From the NCBI GenBank assembly GCA_003952965.2, contig CM025850.1:9612950-9676949 (forward strand): 64,000 nt of DNA, written 5' to 3'. This stretch comes from Morella rubra (taxonomy: Eukaryota > Streptophyta > Magnoliopsida > Fagales > Myricaceae). Position numbers and translations under genes: made by a program. The notes under the pieces were generated by a model. The model had not been told where the DNA came from and searched no databases. It worked only from the letters and a program-made list of their open reading frames with translations. How positions within the stretch are numbered: position 1 is the stretch's first letter; each line of letters begins with the position of its first letter. Of this stretch, positions 44,146 through 57,761 are shown piece after piece.

Positions 44146-47100
44146 TCATTCACGTGGACGGGCAAGCCAAAGGGAGCTGAGGGCTCGAAGTCGAGAGAAA
44201 TAGTCATGTATTGCTAGAACTGCACGAGCCGATTGCCTGGTTGTCAATATACGGTGCATTTGTTGTAGTGTTTGTTGACGCAGATTATCCGCCTGGTAGT
44301 CACCAGAAAAAGGGAAGAAAAAGTGTCAGTAAATACTAAAAAGAACTATGGAATAAATGCAAATAATTAGACATCAGTGCGCTTAAAGGAAAAAAAAAGA
44401 AAGAAGACATCCGTGCATTTCACATGTAAATGATAAGGCCACATCAATTTTTGTGACTAACACCTGGTAACTTGATAGAACCCATAAGGAATAGATCATA
44501 AGAGAACTGGAATTAGATTTAATTCTTGACATAGCTAAAACAACGGAAGACTATAAGCAAACAAGAACTAGATTTAATTCCTGAGACAAGCATTAGTGCT
44601 TTTGCACGTTATGATAAACCTGGTTATTTGGAAAAAGAAATGGATCAATGATAAGACTTGAAAAGGGAACTTGCATATGATTGCTTATGTTTCTAAACAT
44701 TCATATAATCATTAATAGGGATCATGGTGCAAAAGATGTTCTCAAAGAATAGTTATAGCCAAAAGAAAATTACATTTATACCTACTCAAAGGTAGACACA
44801 TACCCTTTTTTGTCTTTTATACCCTGAGGGGGTGATTTCAAAATAGGGGAGAAAGGGGAGAGGATGTGGATGCCTGTTTTTGTCTACAATCCCCTCATCT
44901 GTACCAACACCAGAAAACAGAAAAGGAAACCCACCCGAGAAAAGTTTTTAGGTATGTTCTAGAGAGTCCTCAGATTCCAAATACTAGATAACATTACTAT
45001 GGACCCCCATGAACCTAATTTTACTTTAATATGAGATTCTATTATTCAGCAAAACCTGTAGATTTCTAGTTGACCTACTGCTTTACACATGATATCAAAG
45101 GCAGCATTCAACCACGTCTACAGACTATCCTGCTCTTGCCAGTCAAAAAGAAAAAGAACTTGGAATCAGAACTAGTTATAAAGAGTCACTTAAAATCCAG
45201 CCTGTTTCATGAATTTGAGTTCACTTCATCTTCTCACCCTCCTAGCATTGACTGTGAGAACTGTGGAATAACAAACAAGTGGGATCAAATAAAAAACCAA
45301 ATTACCTGGCGAAGGAACCCCTCAAGCGTTCCGAGCTTTCCCATGGCCATGGCCATTTGACCCATATAGTTTGCCACATTCCCAGATGGCCCCGAGGGGC
45401 CAGGTGAGCCATTGGCCAATGTCTCAGCTAGGGATTGCTGCAAGGCATCCATGCCTTGTGAGAGAGCATCTTCAGCCTGCTGGGATGATTGCTGCAAGTT
45501 GTAGATGCCCACCAATTGTTGCTCAGTTAAAGGCTCCAATTGATTCACAAGGAGCTGCACCATTGGCAATTCAGTTCAAAACAATATAATTTTTTTTTTT
45601 ATGTAAGATCAATAAAAAAAAAAGAAAAAAAAAAGCAGTACAAAGGTTGTACTGAATTCACTGAGAACATACAAGCGAAAATGCTAATAAAGTCCTGAAA
45701 ATCTTGAAAATGACCCCCCCACATGGCATGAACCCAAAGAAAAAGAGAATGCATAAAAACGCCCTGTAAATGATCCACCGATGATGCTAAATCCTCAAAA
45801 CATCAACAATTTCATTCCCTCCAAAGACACAAACACAAGATGGAACCATCTTCCAAATCGCTGTAGCCAAAAGAAATTCTGACGAGATAGTGACAAGGTA
45901 AGAAGATTTTAAATTTTTTTTCCACTGCGCTGTAAACAGAATGACCTCAGCAAATGCCTTTTTTTATGTCAGAAGACCTCCAACATATCCTCTCTAAAGA
46001 TGCATATTGAGTAAGAAAGATGGATGATGACAATCTCAGTGCCTAAATATTTAGGGAACCAAAAGTTCCATCACTGGCAACCCAAGAAAGCAAATAATAG
46101 TCTGTCATTCCATGTCCAATATCTTGGATTTAAACATAACACCACCATGAGGGTTTTCACATCAACAAATGAACATTTGAGAGGGAGGGGAGGATCCGAT
46201 TATCATTTTAAAGAGTATCTTCCATATATAAAAATATCTTGGCTTTTAAAATATGTCAGGAAACTGAAAGAATGTCAACTAAATGTCTTAAACCTAATTA
46301 ATTAATTAAATAGCTCCAGCCAGAAGTGCTGAATATTTTGAGACTGACAATTGTGCGAATTTGCTTAATAACTGCATACCATCACAGACAAGTTCCCACC
46401 ACGCTCCTTCCAATAGCCAGGAACTTTTTTTTGATAAGTAAGCTCAGTTTTATTAAGAAGAAAAAGAGAAAGTGGCGAAGTCAATACAAAGACTGTACCG
46501 AAATCACTCAAAGCATGCAAATGAAAAAACTAAGAAAATCAATATAGTCTAAAAAACGACCCCCAACAAAGCATTAGCCCAAAAGAAAAGAGAATGAAAC
46601 ACATCATCCTGCAAACTCCCTAGCGACCTAGCCAAATCCTCGAACCAACTATTCCGCTCCCTCCAAAGGCACCACCAAATACATGGAGGAATCATCCTCC
46701 AAATTGCCTTAGCGTAAGGATCCACAAAATTCTGTCCCCAACAAGAAAGGACATCCACCACCCTTTCAAGCATTATCCAATGAACATTCAAAAGACCAAG
46801 GACATGCATCCAGAGGCCTCTAGCAACCGGGCAATGCAATAACAGATGATTAACAGATTCTCCATCACCCTTACTCATATAACACCACTCTATAACATAA
46901 ACACTCCTTCTTCTGAGATTATCAATAGTCAAAATCCGCCCATGAGTAGCCTCCCAGACAAAGAAAGACACACGCATAGGAACCTTGGCCTTCCACACCC
47001 CACGCCAATAGCCAGGTAAGGTTATTCTATCGACCACCAGACTCCAAGTTCTGATAATCTTTGATACTTGTTGTCAATTGTCCAATTAGAAACAACTACA

Positions 47101-50100
47101 ATTTTTTTTTTTTTAGTAAGGAGAAACAACTACAATTGACTCCAATGATATTCCTCCAATTCAAAATAGTAACTTCAACAATAACTTACCGTAACTTCGA
47201 AGCATCCTCAAAACTGATATCCCTTCACCCACGTCTAAAATAAAAGTTTATATCTTTACATGCGATAATTTCAATTTGTTTGCACAGCGTGATTGGGGTT
47301 CATTCTTCAGTACTCCAGCACATCCATTCGCTGTTTCACAAGCCAGCCTCTAACACAAGAATTTTCTTATCTCCCCCCCCCCCTCCCAAACCCTAGCATT
47401 TTTCGTTTCATTAGGAGTGTGCTTTTCTTATTGCTGTTCTTGCCAGATTATGCATTTAGAGTTACTAATTCATCTTGCACATACTTTTTTCTTTCATTAC
47501 CCTTTATCTGGTGATGTTACAGACAATTCATTAAAATTCCAGGGCTCACATATATATTGGTCAGATATATTTCCACCTAGAAACTATGATTTCGGATTCC
47601 ATAGTTTCCCACAATTTGGCAGGTGAAATTCTGTATTTCATAATTTCAATTCTGCCAAAATCGATATGTTAACATTTTTGCACTGACAAAAAAGTGGTCT
47701 TTGGAAAAAGTCACATCTGTTCCCGTATAAACTAGAGAAAGGGAAAGATATCAGTTTCAATCCAATGTAGGTCTGCGAGCTGTATTTAAGCCATCTAAGG
47801 TGTCCAAATATATATTCATCCTCAAGTCAATTGCCACATCAGCATGCCTCCATTCCTTCCAGGGAGACATGGGACGTTTGTGAAATCAGTTCCTCGTCCA
47901 CTATATCACATTCTTGTGTCCAGCAGATGAGAACATTGAGAGCATGACAAGATACTGACCTTGAGCAGTTCAGATGATCGGAAGCCACCAATCCACATAA
48001 AACACCGTTCTGCTGGTGTCTTCCACATTCCTGACAAGATGTGGAAAACATCAGCTTTTGCTGCAATGCCTTTCAGCCTGAAAACATCATCGAAGTGTGC
48101 CGTAACATTGTCAACAATAGTGCGAAGCTCAGTGTCACCCGCATGTGAATTGACTGCAGCCCTCAGCTCATTTATCTGTTTGTTATGCTCCTCAAGCCAC
48201 CGTGCATACTCAACGTCAAATGCCAAAGCGCCTATACAACAGTTCAATAAACATGAAAAATCTTTTACAGAAAGATCTTTATCCGGAAGAATGAAACACA
48301 AAGATAAATGCAACCCAAGAATCATTACATGCTCAGACCCAGCCTTAAGCTGACTGGTTTCACCTACTCTGTTAGTAAACCAAAACTGCACTATAGAAGC
48401 TTACATCAGCAGATATAGCTAACTTATGCAACACACCAACAGCCAAAGCAAACAGAGTATTAAAACTCTCTCTCCATAACTTATGTCATCAGGTGGGCAG
48501 GTTCAACCTAGTTACAAGAATAACTCAAGACTCGACCAAAGTTTCGTATACATTATTATTATATCAACCACAATTTTGCAAATTTGTATTTTTTATATGA
48601 CTTTCAGATGCAACTGCTAATACACAGTCACCATCAGAAAGGTATTTTAGGTCAAAACAAGGGAAGAATAAGCAAAGGATGACACTACCATCAGAGCAGT
48701 GGGAGAAATTCAAGAATTGAAAAGTATCTGGACTCCAGATGTTTTATTTTTTTTTTTGATAAGTAAGGCAATCTTAATAAAGAAAAGAAAGATGACAGTA
48801 CAAGAGACTATACTGACAACTACTACAGCATACAAGCTAAAAAACTCAGAAAATCCGGAAAATCCACAAAAGGACTGCCCAAACCCAAATTAGCCCATAG
48901 AAACAAAGAATGCAACACAAAACCCCCCAAACTAGCCAAAGACACAGCCTGTCTTCAAAACATCTCTCATTCCTTTCCCTCCACAAACTCCACCAAATGC
49001 AAGCTGGAATCATCTTCCAACTGGCCGACGCAATTGGATCCTCAAACTTCCTCCAAAAATGCAAAACATCCACTACCTTCCTCGGCATAACACAATCATA
49101 GTTAAGAATGCTCAGCACATTCCCCCACAATTCTCTGCCACCGAGCAATGAATAAGGATATGATCAACTGTTTGTCCATCGCTCTTACATAAGAAGCACC
49201 ACTCAGTCACACAAACACCCCTCCTCCTCAAGTTGTCAATTGTCAAAATTTTCTCGTGAACAGCCTCCCAAACAAAGAATGCAACTCTAGGGGGAGCCCA
49301 ATTCCTCCAACAAGGGCGCCAAGGAAAATCCGCTATGGAACCCTCCAGAAGCAAAGCATACATCGATTTCATAGAGAAAACACCGCTCTTAGTACCCCTC
49401 CACAACATTTTATCCTCGCCCCCGCACCTCCTACTCCACGAATAGAGTAAAGAATAAAACTCTAAAAAAACTTCCATCTCCCAATTGTTAAACATCCTAT
49501 CAAAGTGAACATCCCACGCAACTACTCCAGATCCCATCTCCATGCAATCAGCCACCCAAGCGTCCTTCCTTGCGAGCAAGAGAAAATAATTGAGGAATTC
49601 CTCACGCAATAGCTCTATCCACCCTCTACTAATGCTTTTCCACAAACTCACACCATAAGAACCTTGAACCACCAAAATGCTCCCCCACCCTCCTCACACC
49701 CATACTTCTCTGTAATGACTGTCTTCCACAAGCTGTCTTGTTCAGAATTGAATCGCCAAAGCCATGTACCAAGAAGAGCTCTATGAAACAAGGTAAGCCT
49801 TCTGAGCCCCAACCCGCCAGCACTAATCGGGGAGCAAACTTTAGCCCACCTAACAAGGTGAAACCTATGCTCATCACCACTGCTCCACCACAAAAAGTCC
49901 CTTTGAAGCTTCTCCAACCTATTAGCTTAGCCTACAGAACCTTTTGAAAGATATATATGCTTCCATCCCGCCAACCTTCTTTCAAATCTTTCAACAATGC
50001 CATCCCAAATGCTCACACATTTAAACTTAGCACCAAGAGGAAGCCCAAGGTATGTCATCGGGATGGACGACACTCTACAACCCAAAATATCCGCCAACCC

Positions 50101-53100
50101 CTGAACATCACCCACTTTGCCAATAGGAATAACCTCGGACTTGACAAGATTAATCCTAAGACCAGACACCGCCTTGAAGCACAAAAGCAAACATCTCAGT
50201 TCCTCACTTGATTCTCCACGTCCTCACAAAAAATCAGGGTATCATTAGCAAAGAGTAAATGCGAAATACACACCCCATTACTACCACCTCTCCCTACCTC
50301 AAAACCCTTGATAGCGCCTCTTCCAAAACGAAAGCAGAAGAAAAGCCAATGCTTGTTGAGAATAAGTGGACATATTCTCATTCCAAAATTACTTGGAATA
50401 TCTTCACGCACAAAATCTCATCCATACATGACATATGAAATGTTTGTTAAGCTTTCAATAAGCGGGAATGATAAATAATGTGAAGCAAGGTTAAACTAGC
50501 CTAATTAATGAGCCTTCAACAAATAATTTTTCTTTTATATTTTTCAAGTTTCAGACTAAGATTCATTGCCAACCCAGTTTCACAGAGACCACAGCTGAAT
50601 AACCCATGAAGGTCATGAAATTTAGACAGACTGATATCAAGACAGATGTTTGGAGAATTATGGTACACTAATTATGTGATAGCTGTATGTGGACAAACCA
50701 TAATAGACAATCAAAAGGGAAAAGAAGTTTAAATACCATTTCCACTCATTGAGTGGGATTGGTCTCCTGAGCTTGAAATAAATATGCCCTGCACGAATAA
50801 TATCAACAGAAACATAAGAAAAATACAACGAACAGGCCATTCAAATTGAAAAGGCCAAATGTAAATGCGGTAGTGAACATGCACATAGAAGAGGATGATA
50901 TTATCCAACCTGCTGGCGAGCTCGCTGCAGCTCTTGCTCTAGTTGGGTTAGCTTTAGTCGGCTACTCTCAAGCTGTTGCACATATGCCTATAAAATGGAG
51001 AAGGGAAAATTAGAATTTAAATAACATGCAGACAACTGTAACTCACAACCTTTTTGCGCCATACACAGAACCTATTATAAAAAGCACCAAGTTGTGCTCC
51101 AGCATATGCAGCAATTAGAAAATAAAATGCAGCAGAATGACAACAAAAACAATGTTTGTGAACGAAAAGGAGTGATGACACAAAAGAGTACACCTTTTTC
51201 CTTAATCGGCTCTTTCTGGCAGCCTCACGATTTTGAGCAAGCCGGCGTAGTGTCTGCAAAATTTTGATTTCAACACAATTAGAGCTATTCAATCATGTTA
51301 CTCAGACGTTATCTTGGTAGTCCAAATCATGTTACCTTTTGATCCCCTGATTTCTCCTTGGATTTGTCACTTGAATCAGAGACTGCCAAAGCAGCCGATA
51401 GACCCCTTTCAAGCTGCACAAGGAAAGGATAAAACTTAAAACCCACAACTAAAGAGCAGCCAAGCTCAATGAGCTACATTCATAAGCCTACTCCATGAGG
51501 AAAGACGGTTCTGATCGAATTATCATATGATATTACTGAAAGGATCAATGAGTTTTAGCATCAACTAAGCACATAGTAGCAGCACTCAGAAGTATCTATA
51601 CATGAATAACCGGTTTAAGAGACTTAACCCTTTCATTCTTGTCATCAGTGTCGTCTGTTGAGGTATCAGTCCTTGGGCTTGCTTCTGCCATTGTGGACTC
51701 TCCCCAGTTTTCACGATGGCCTCCGGATGTAGAAACCAGATTTGCATGTGGTTCATTCTGTAGCTGTAATGTCTGAGACCCCACAATAGCAGCAGATAGA
51801 TTTATATCTGACGATGCAAAGGACTAAATTCCACATCGCAGGAGAGAAAGAGCATGAGAGCTGTCTCTTAGTATTAATTTTATTGAACATGAACCAAGCA
51901 ACTGTGAAGGGAATATGAAGAATTACCTTATTTAAAGAGGAGAATCGAATGTCTGTACCTAGTGCCTGACTGCTTGACTTCATCTGGTTATATACAGGAT
52001 CTGAAAAGGATAAAATTATTAAATAGGGAAAGAAGGGTAAGAAGCATGTGACATAACAAGTAAAGAAAGATACATCCTGAAATTCTAATACGAGTTATGG
52101 GACAATTCTCAAAATTTTCTTGAAATCCAATACACTTTATGACATGAATGAAAAATTGCAATTGTAGCACCTCAGAAACAACAATATATTTTCTGCATTG
52201 TTATTCCTATGCTCCCTGAAATTTTTTTTTTTTTATAACGTGGAAATCCCCCAAAGCCGGACCCGTTTGGCCTAACCCTGAAGTACAAACCACGGCCCAC
52301 TGGACCGACCCCACAGCCCAGGGAGCAATAAGTCAAGAACTCCCCCAGCAGCAGGAAAATCCATCCCACACCCTTGGGGGTCTATGCGTCCCTAAATTAT
52401 TACATGCTTTTTATGATAATACTCCAGCAGAAGCTCTAGAAAAAATTGACAAAAGTTTACCCAAAAGGAAAAATTGGAAACCAAAAGAACATTCTTCTGA
52501 CGGGCAAATGGATATGGTCCTTGAAACCACCCTACAACACCTAGACGTGTGGCTGTAAGAATTAGCACACAAAGATACTAATTTATCACATGTTCATGCG
52601 GAAAGTTACCAGGAAGCTTGTACCTACATGCTTATTCACCATCTACCACATGGACATAGGTGACAATGCTTAAGCCAACAACAAGACAAAAGTCTAGATC
52701 AGGTGAAGAATGAGACTTTAGCTACATACTTAGGTCAACAGCATCCTCTATACGAAATCCAAGTGACTGCTCAAGTGTTCCAAACTCTGAAATTCGAGAA
52801 GAACGAATATTGTTTCCTTCTGTGCCACTGTAAGCAACAAGATTGAACCATTAGCAATAAAACTGAGAAAGAAATGACAATCCTCAAAAGCCATTGAATC
52901 CATATTCCCACAGCCAGGTCTAAAAGCTATGCAAACAACTAACTATGGAAGTACACATCGATTTTCTAAAAGCTTCATATGATCAAATCATAACCAAACT
53001 TTTGAACATAAATTTTAAGTCTGCTATAACTACATCTAGTTTCAACAATCGGCATCGAATGAATGACCGAGTTAATCCATCTTAACACCCTAAGCTGTAT

Positions 53101-53987
53101 AAATGAAATCTATTATGAATCCCAAATTTTATCCCACTATGAAACGCAAATCAAGGAAACAACTTCAAACTTCTAAACTTCTTTACTGGGGAAAGAGATA
53201 CTGTAAAAAGGGAAAGGATTTGGCAGAACAAAATTACACCGAAACAAACAGACTGATCTTATGATGCTCTAACGAAACAGTTAACCAGTATGGGTTCCTT
53301 CAAATTCTTGTATTCGTAGGCCAGGGAGATATTAGATATACCAGTTGCTACTTTATAGATTCTACTATTTGGATCAATTCGAACCCACTATCCACCACCT
53401 CATTGTTGTGACCAAATCATTAAAACCACATTGAACTAATACATTTCTGCCCCATAAGGAAGGAAACTTAGCCAAGGCGCATCATCAGATATGGTAAGAA
53501 CAACTTTCTCCTATTTGACTGCCAAGAAAGTTGAAGAAAAGCCAAGAAAACCTTTCAGAAGATTGTGACTCGCCTCAACAAAAAACCAAATTCCAGAATT
53601 ACATTCAGTTAATGGAGCGTTTGTTCCCTCATCTCAATAGAGCCCGTGATAACAATTTCTGCTGTATGGAAGAAATTATTTTCGAATACCAATGGTAGCA
53701 ACGTCAAAAAACACATCCATCACGTAAGTTTAACAAGGAAGCTGGTAAAACAACCCAAAACTTAGTTGGAAAATAAAAATCTAGTTTTTGAGCGATTAGA
53801 AATCAATGAACCTAACAGCGAAAGAAATTTAACGCTACAATTCAAATCAAAGGTGAAGTTCTGACAAAGAGGAATAGAAGGAACTTTACAGGGAATTGGA
53901 ATTAGGAACTGCAGGAACGAAGCTCGGCATCCCGCTCATAACTTTATTACCATCCTCAGCACCAATCTTCACCGTTCTACTACCCAT
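44146..53987 (-). CDS. TGA2.1: Class II TGA bZIP transcription factor (TGA2.1-like)
   Basis: Eleven exons join to 475 residues: 53890..53987, 52730..52827, 51927..52000, 51602..51823, 51336..51413, 51194..51253, 50910..50987, 50737..50788, 47960..48231, 45306..45554 and 44146..44292. TGA factors bind TGACG motifs and, with NPR1, drive salicylate-responsive defence genes. The long N-terminus ([12 protein letters not shown]...) and [20 protein letters not shown] are typical of the TGA2.1 type. The bZIP basic region [14 protein letters not shown] is at about 197-210 and the leucine zipper lies in the next exon. The C-terminal DOG1-type domain contains [47 protein letters not shown] and the end [11 protein letters not shown]. 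The frame is intact. Introns 9 and 10 are long (2.5 and 2.4 kb) because of LINE insertions. Confidence 0.94.
45589..45895 (-). mobile_element. Truncated LINE 3' end fragment
   Basis: Read on the minus strand it ends in a poly-A tail. It shares segments such as ccctccaaag and gaaccatcttccaaat-like runs with the LINE at 46422, giving a diverged copy of the same 3' end. It is short and non-coding. The right border is approximate and no target duplication was seen. It lies in TGA intron 10. Confidence 0.55.
46422..47004 (-). mobile_element. 5'-truncated LINE (plant L1), about 580 bp, with target duplication
   Basis: The minus-strand ORF encodes the zinc-finger-like tail of LINE ORF2: [35 protein letters not shown] and [15 protein letters not shown] poly-A tail (T run at 46425..46432) follows, with the terminal gataagta motif. 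The 12-bp repeat ccaatagccagg at 46410..46421 and 47005..47016 is the likely target duplication, with three extra bases between the left copy and the tail. It inserted in the sense orientation of the TGA gene, in intron 10. Confidence 0.78.
47104..47121 (-). mobile_element. 18-bp tail micro-insertion with 16-bp duplication
   Basis: agaaacaactacaatt at 47088..47103 and 47122..47137 flanks a T run plus agtaagg. The LINE at 48743 also ends ...gataagtaagg, so this looks like a tail-only LINE insertion. It lies in TGA intron 10. Confidence 0.6.
48743..50335 (-). mobile_element. Degenerate 5'-truncated LINE (plant L1), about 1.6 kb
   Basis: Minus-strand frames carry the end of the reverse transcriptase ([17 protein letters not shown], with FAND in place of the usual F/YADD), the thumb and connection region ([36 protein letters not shown]) and the zf-RVT region ([34 protein letters not shown]). 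These lie in several frames with stops between them, so ORF2 is dead and its 5' part is missing. It ends in poly-A (T run from 48743) with gataagta. No target duplication was found and the 5' border is approximate. It lies in TGA intron 9, in the gene's orientation. Confidence 0.82.
52224..52382 (-). mobile_element. SINE-like insertion, about 159 bp
   Basis: On the minus strand a GC-rich body ends in a poly-A tail (T run at 52224). The flanks tatgctccctgaaatt (52208..52223) and tatgcgtccctaaatt (52383..52398) look like a slightly decayed target duplication. The family is unknown. It lies in TGA intron 2. Confidence 0.5.
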
Positions 53988-54622
53988 GAATCGCCATCAT
54001 CATCACCGCCCCAGAAAAACGAAAAATTTTAAAGCTCTTCACAGAAGAGAAGTAACTAGGAAATCCTAATCACAGACTGCGAGTAGCTTCTCGAGCTAAG
54101 CCAAACTATTACTTTTATCACCTCCTGATCGTTACAGTTAGACAAAAGTTGCAACTTCGAAGAACAGATAAAATTTAACAGAGACCCAAATCCAAATACG
54201 AACCAAACAACAGAAGAAAATTTCAAAACCTTCAAATTCACCAATACAACATAGTCGTCCACGACCCACAAATGAAAATTTTCTAACAGACCTACTAAAC
54301 CTTAATAAATCCACCTAGTTCACCAAAACCACTCACGTCTCTTTAAAGCCTAAAAACCACAACAAACTGCAAAGAAAAACCCAAAAGAGGCAGAACACGC
54401 AGAAACCCAACGCATATAAAACAATTCCCCTACTAAAAATACTGATAGTGACTTCCTAAGCAATACCCAGCTGCTGAACTTGAGAAGAGACCAGCGGAAA
54501 ACTGAAAACCCTAACCAGTGAGCCCTTCCTGCAGATATATACTCCCAAACCACTTTGACTTTTGTGCGTATACTGGAATACAGTACTTTATACTACATAC
54601 TCTCTCTCTCTCTCTCTCTCTT
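53988..54622 (-). promoter_or_regulatory. TGA leader region, TATA candidate and (CT)n tract
   Basis: Above the ATG at 53987 there is probably a leader intron (possible donor CTGG|GTATTG near 54472). A TATAAAG on the minus strand near 54590 could be the TATA box. It sits beside a (TC)10 microsatellite at 54601..54620, which reads as GA repeats in the gene's sense, a common plant core-promoter feature. Confidence 0.4.
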
Positions 54623-57600
54623 CCTAATTTCAAACCAGACCCACCTTGATTTTCAAGCTTTTTCCACCTTTCTTTGCTTTTTTTGGATTTCTTTAAAAGG
54701 CAAAGAGAGGGGAAGAGTTAGAACTTAGAAGAAGCGTGACGTCCTGACCATTCCAATCTGCTCCATATGCCCTTTTCCTTCGGCGAACTTTCCCCAATTT
54801 TTCAAAGCCACCCGTTTTTACATACGTTTCTTTTTCTGCCATATATTTTTTTCCCTTTTACCGCCTTGGAGAAAAATTGTCCCTTTCTTGATTGTCCGAC
54901 ACTCGTTTATAATTGTCATAAAGTTAATGAGTGTCCCCGCCTTTCCGACTTAAAAAATAAGCTAAAGAAAGAAAGAAAAAAAAACTTAAATAAGGTCCTT
55001 GCGTTATAAGAACAAAAAAAAACTATTAAAACCTTTTTAATTATTTAATTTATCTCGAAGAAAAATAGTACAGAATTTCTGAAAAATTGATTTGAAGCAA
55101 CGAAACTGGATTTTTAATATTCAAATGGGAAAGTTTTTGAATTAATTTTGAAGTTTTTACCCTTTTTTTCTTTTTTTTTTTTGCAATTATTGGCTTGAAC
55201 TTTACGTCGGATGTAGCAATTATATGTCAATTATTCCAAGGCAGTAAAAGTCAACATTTGGGAGGTAGGTAAAGACTCGAATGCAATACTCGGAAGGGTC
55301 TTTGTGACATTTAAACAAACATCTCGGGCCATCTTTGAAATTTTCTGAAACTCCTCCTCCCTCGCCATCACAAAAGACAAAACAAAATAAAATAAAGTCA
55401 AAAAATATCTCTGCAAATAGATCAGACTGTCACACACTGAATCAATCCATACAGTGATGCCGCTGAGACACGTGCTTAGTAGAACCGATCGGTTCAGAAC
55501 AAGCCCTTTGGTTCTTTCAAATTACAGAATGACCGCTACGCAGGAGGCTCGAGACTCGCATCCAACCCCCCCCCTCTTCATGGGGCGGGAAGTGGCGTCT
55601 TTGTTATTTGTGTCAAATATTAGGGTCTTTTTAATGTTATGGAACACGTGAAGTCATTATTACGAAATTTTTATCAGCATTGAACCAATAGCCGCATTTG
55701 TTTTACCCCCGCCGCCCGCTTAGAAGTTTACAGCAGCTACTTTTACCGTGTAAATGACTATTATGCCCTTCAGATAAAAAGTCAACATTTTATATCTTTG
55801 GGTCGAGGAAATGCCATTTGAAGCTTTTTGCTTTCAGCTCCCCGTAAGTGACACCTGTTGAAAAGCTTACTGATGAGTCACCATCATTCGATCAACTCCG
55901 TGCATCTCAGCCACCGATTTTTTCTGTTTTTCTCGAGTATTCTCGGGCCCTTTTATTTCCTCTGGAGCACTTTAGTTACCCAAAAAAAAAAAAAAAAGTC
56001 ATGGAGCGCAACAACTTGTCACCTGTGATTGATCCAGTCGTCTTTTCCTTTTTTTTTTTTTTTTTTTTTTTTGGTCTCTAACTTTGTAGTAACATTGATG
56101 CTCGTTTGGGTCAAACTTCAAAGCGTGAAACGATTGGTTGGGAGACGTGTTCAACGCAGGAAGCGGGAGTAAACTCCGTACTCGATACTGCTTCAATTCC
56201 CAGATCGTCGTTGTCACCCACGGAGCGCGCGTCTGATTTCTCACATTTCTCGGTGTCGTTGCTAGTTTTTTAATGTCGTTGAAAGTTAGGACATAAAATG
56301 CGCGCATTAAAATAATCTCCCCCCCTGAACAAGATCTGTATGTAAAATCATATGTCAGACTTTAGTGGGGGCGCAACAAATAGTTATTACTCACAATAAA
56401 TAATTTGTGTGGGTATTACTACACACTATAAATTAGATGGAGTTTGTTCGTAGAAATTATGAGAGGATAGAAATTTTAGGGTATTTGGATAGATGAAAAA
56501 GTAAAAATAATTTATGAGAGTTGATGAAAAAGTAAAGAGAAATAAAATTTAAATAAATATTATAATAAAAAAAATTATTTGATAAGAATAAAGAGATTAT
56601 TTTGTAATTTTTTTAATCAGTTACGAAATTTTAGAGTGTCAATATTTCGGCAAACAAACACCACAATATTATATTAGAAAATAATAAAAAGTAAGTTTAT
56701 ATATCACAAATCTAAAATTATAATTTTTTAAACCCTTTTTTTCAATTATTTAGACTGTAAGGAAAATAAAATAGGTTCCAAAATTCCAAGGAAATGATTA
56801 AAATGAATATTCAAGGGTTAAGATTTAGCCACTAGACCTATTAGCCATTTTATCTCACATGTTTCATTAAATTAGATAATTAAATACTAACTCTTGAATG
56901 TTTATTTTAAAATCACAGTTGTGATTTTGAATCTTTTTACACAATTTTTCTCTTGATCGAATCGTTTTCGAGTCCACGTCCCTGAATTGAAGGGGGAGGG
57001 TGGGGGATCCATTTAAGAGGCAGGCCTTCTGGGCCTGTTCTTCCTCAAATTCCCCATACAAGCTGGAGCCTATGAGTTCGGCCTCTTTAGATTTGTTTTC
57101 TGCCTGGCATAATTTCCTGCTCCCGATTTGAGGTTGGGCTTGCTGAATGAAGGCCCAGACTAGCTGGGCCCAACTTACTGCTTTTGTCTGTTTTTCCTCT
57201 CCCGCTACTCGTCAGGGTAAAATCCTTCGTTCTCTTAGGAAGCAGATTTCAGTTCGAGATACTCAAAAGGAGTTGACAAGAAAAGAAAAAATATCTTAAA
57301 GAGAAAGGGACAACAGAGAAAAAAGAAACAAGAGTGAAATTATTATCTCAAAGATTTTTGGTGTTTCTGGATATGGCAAGAAAGGAGGAATGATTATACG
57401 TTGGACCTGCCTGTCCCAGGTGCCCGAGTGCCCAGAAAAGGTCTAGATCATTTTCATCAAAGAGTATCGAATGAAACATTTCTGCCTCTTTTAGACACTC
57501 GTACAAATTTCAACTCGCTCCGTTGCTTGTACCGGTTTTCTCCTCCTAGCTAGATCTGCAAAAGAGAAGCTGTTTGACACCAAGGACACTCTGGATGGTA

Positions 57601-57761
57601 TATATTTTGTAGGCTTAAATGCATCTGATGCGTACGTGGTATTCGAAATATTGCAAATATATTCTAATAATAAAGAAAGTTGATTTTGTGTTCTTGGGTT
57701 AGCTTTTGTTTAAAAAATACCCTCTCATTTGTATCAGTTAAAAAAACTAACGACAATTCGA
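54623..57761. other. Gene-poor spacer
   Basis: AT-rich DNA with poly-A/T tracts (55982..55998, 56050..56072). A segment near 56440..56680 has repeat-like words (ttatttgataagaataaa, caaacaaacacc) and may be an old MITE. No gene or RNA is supported. Confidence 0.4.
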
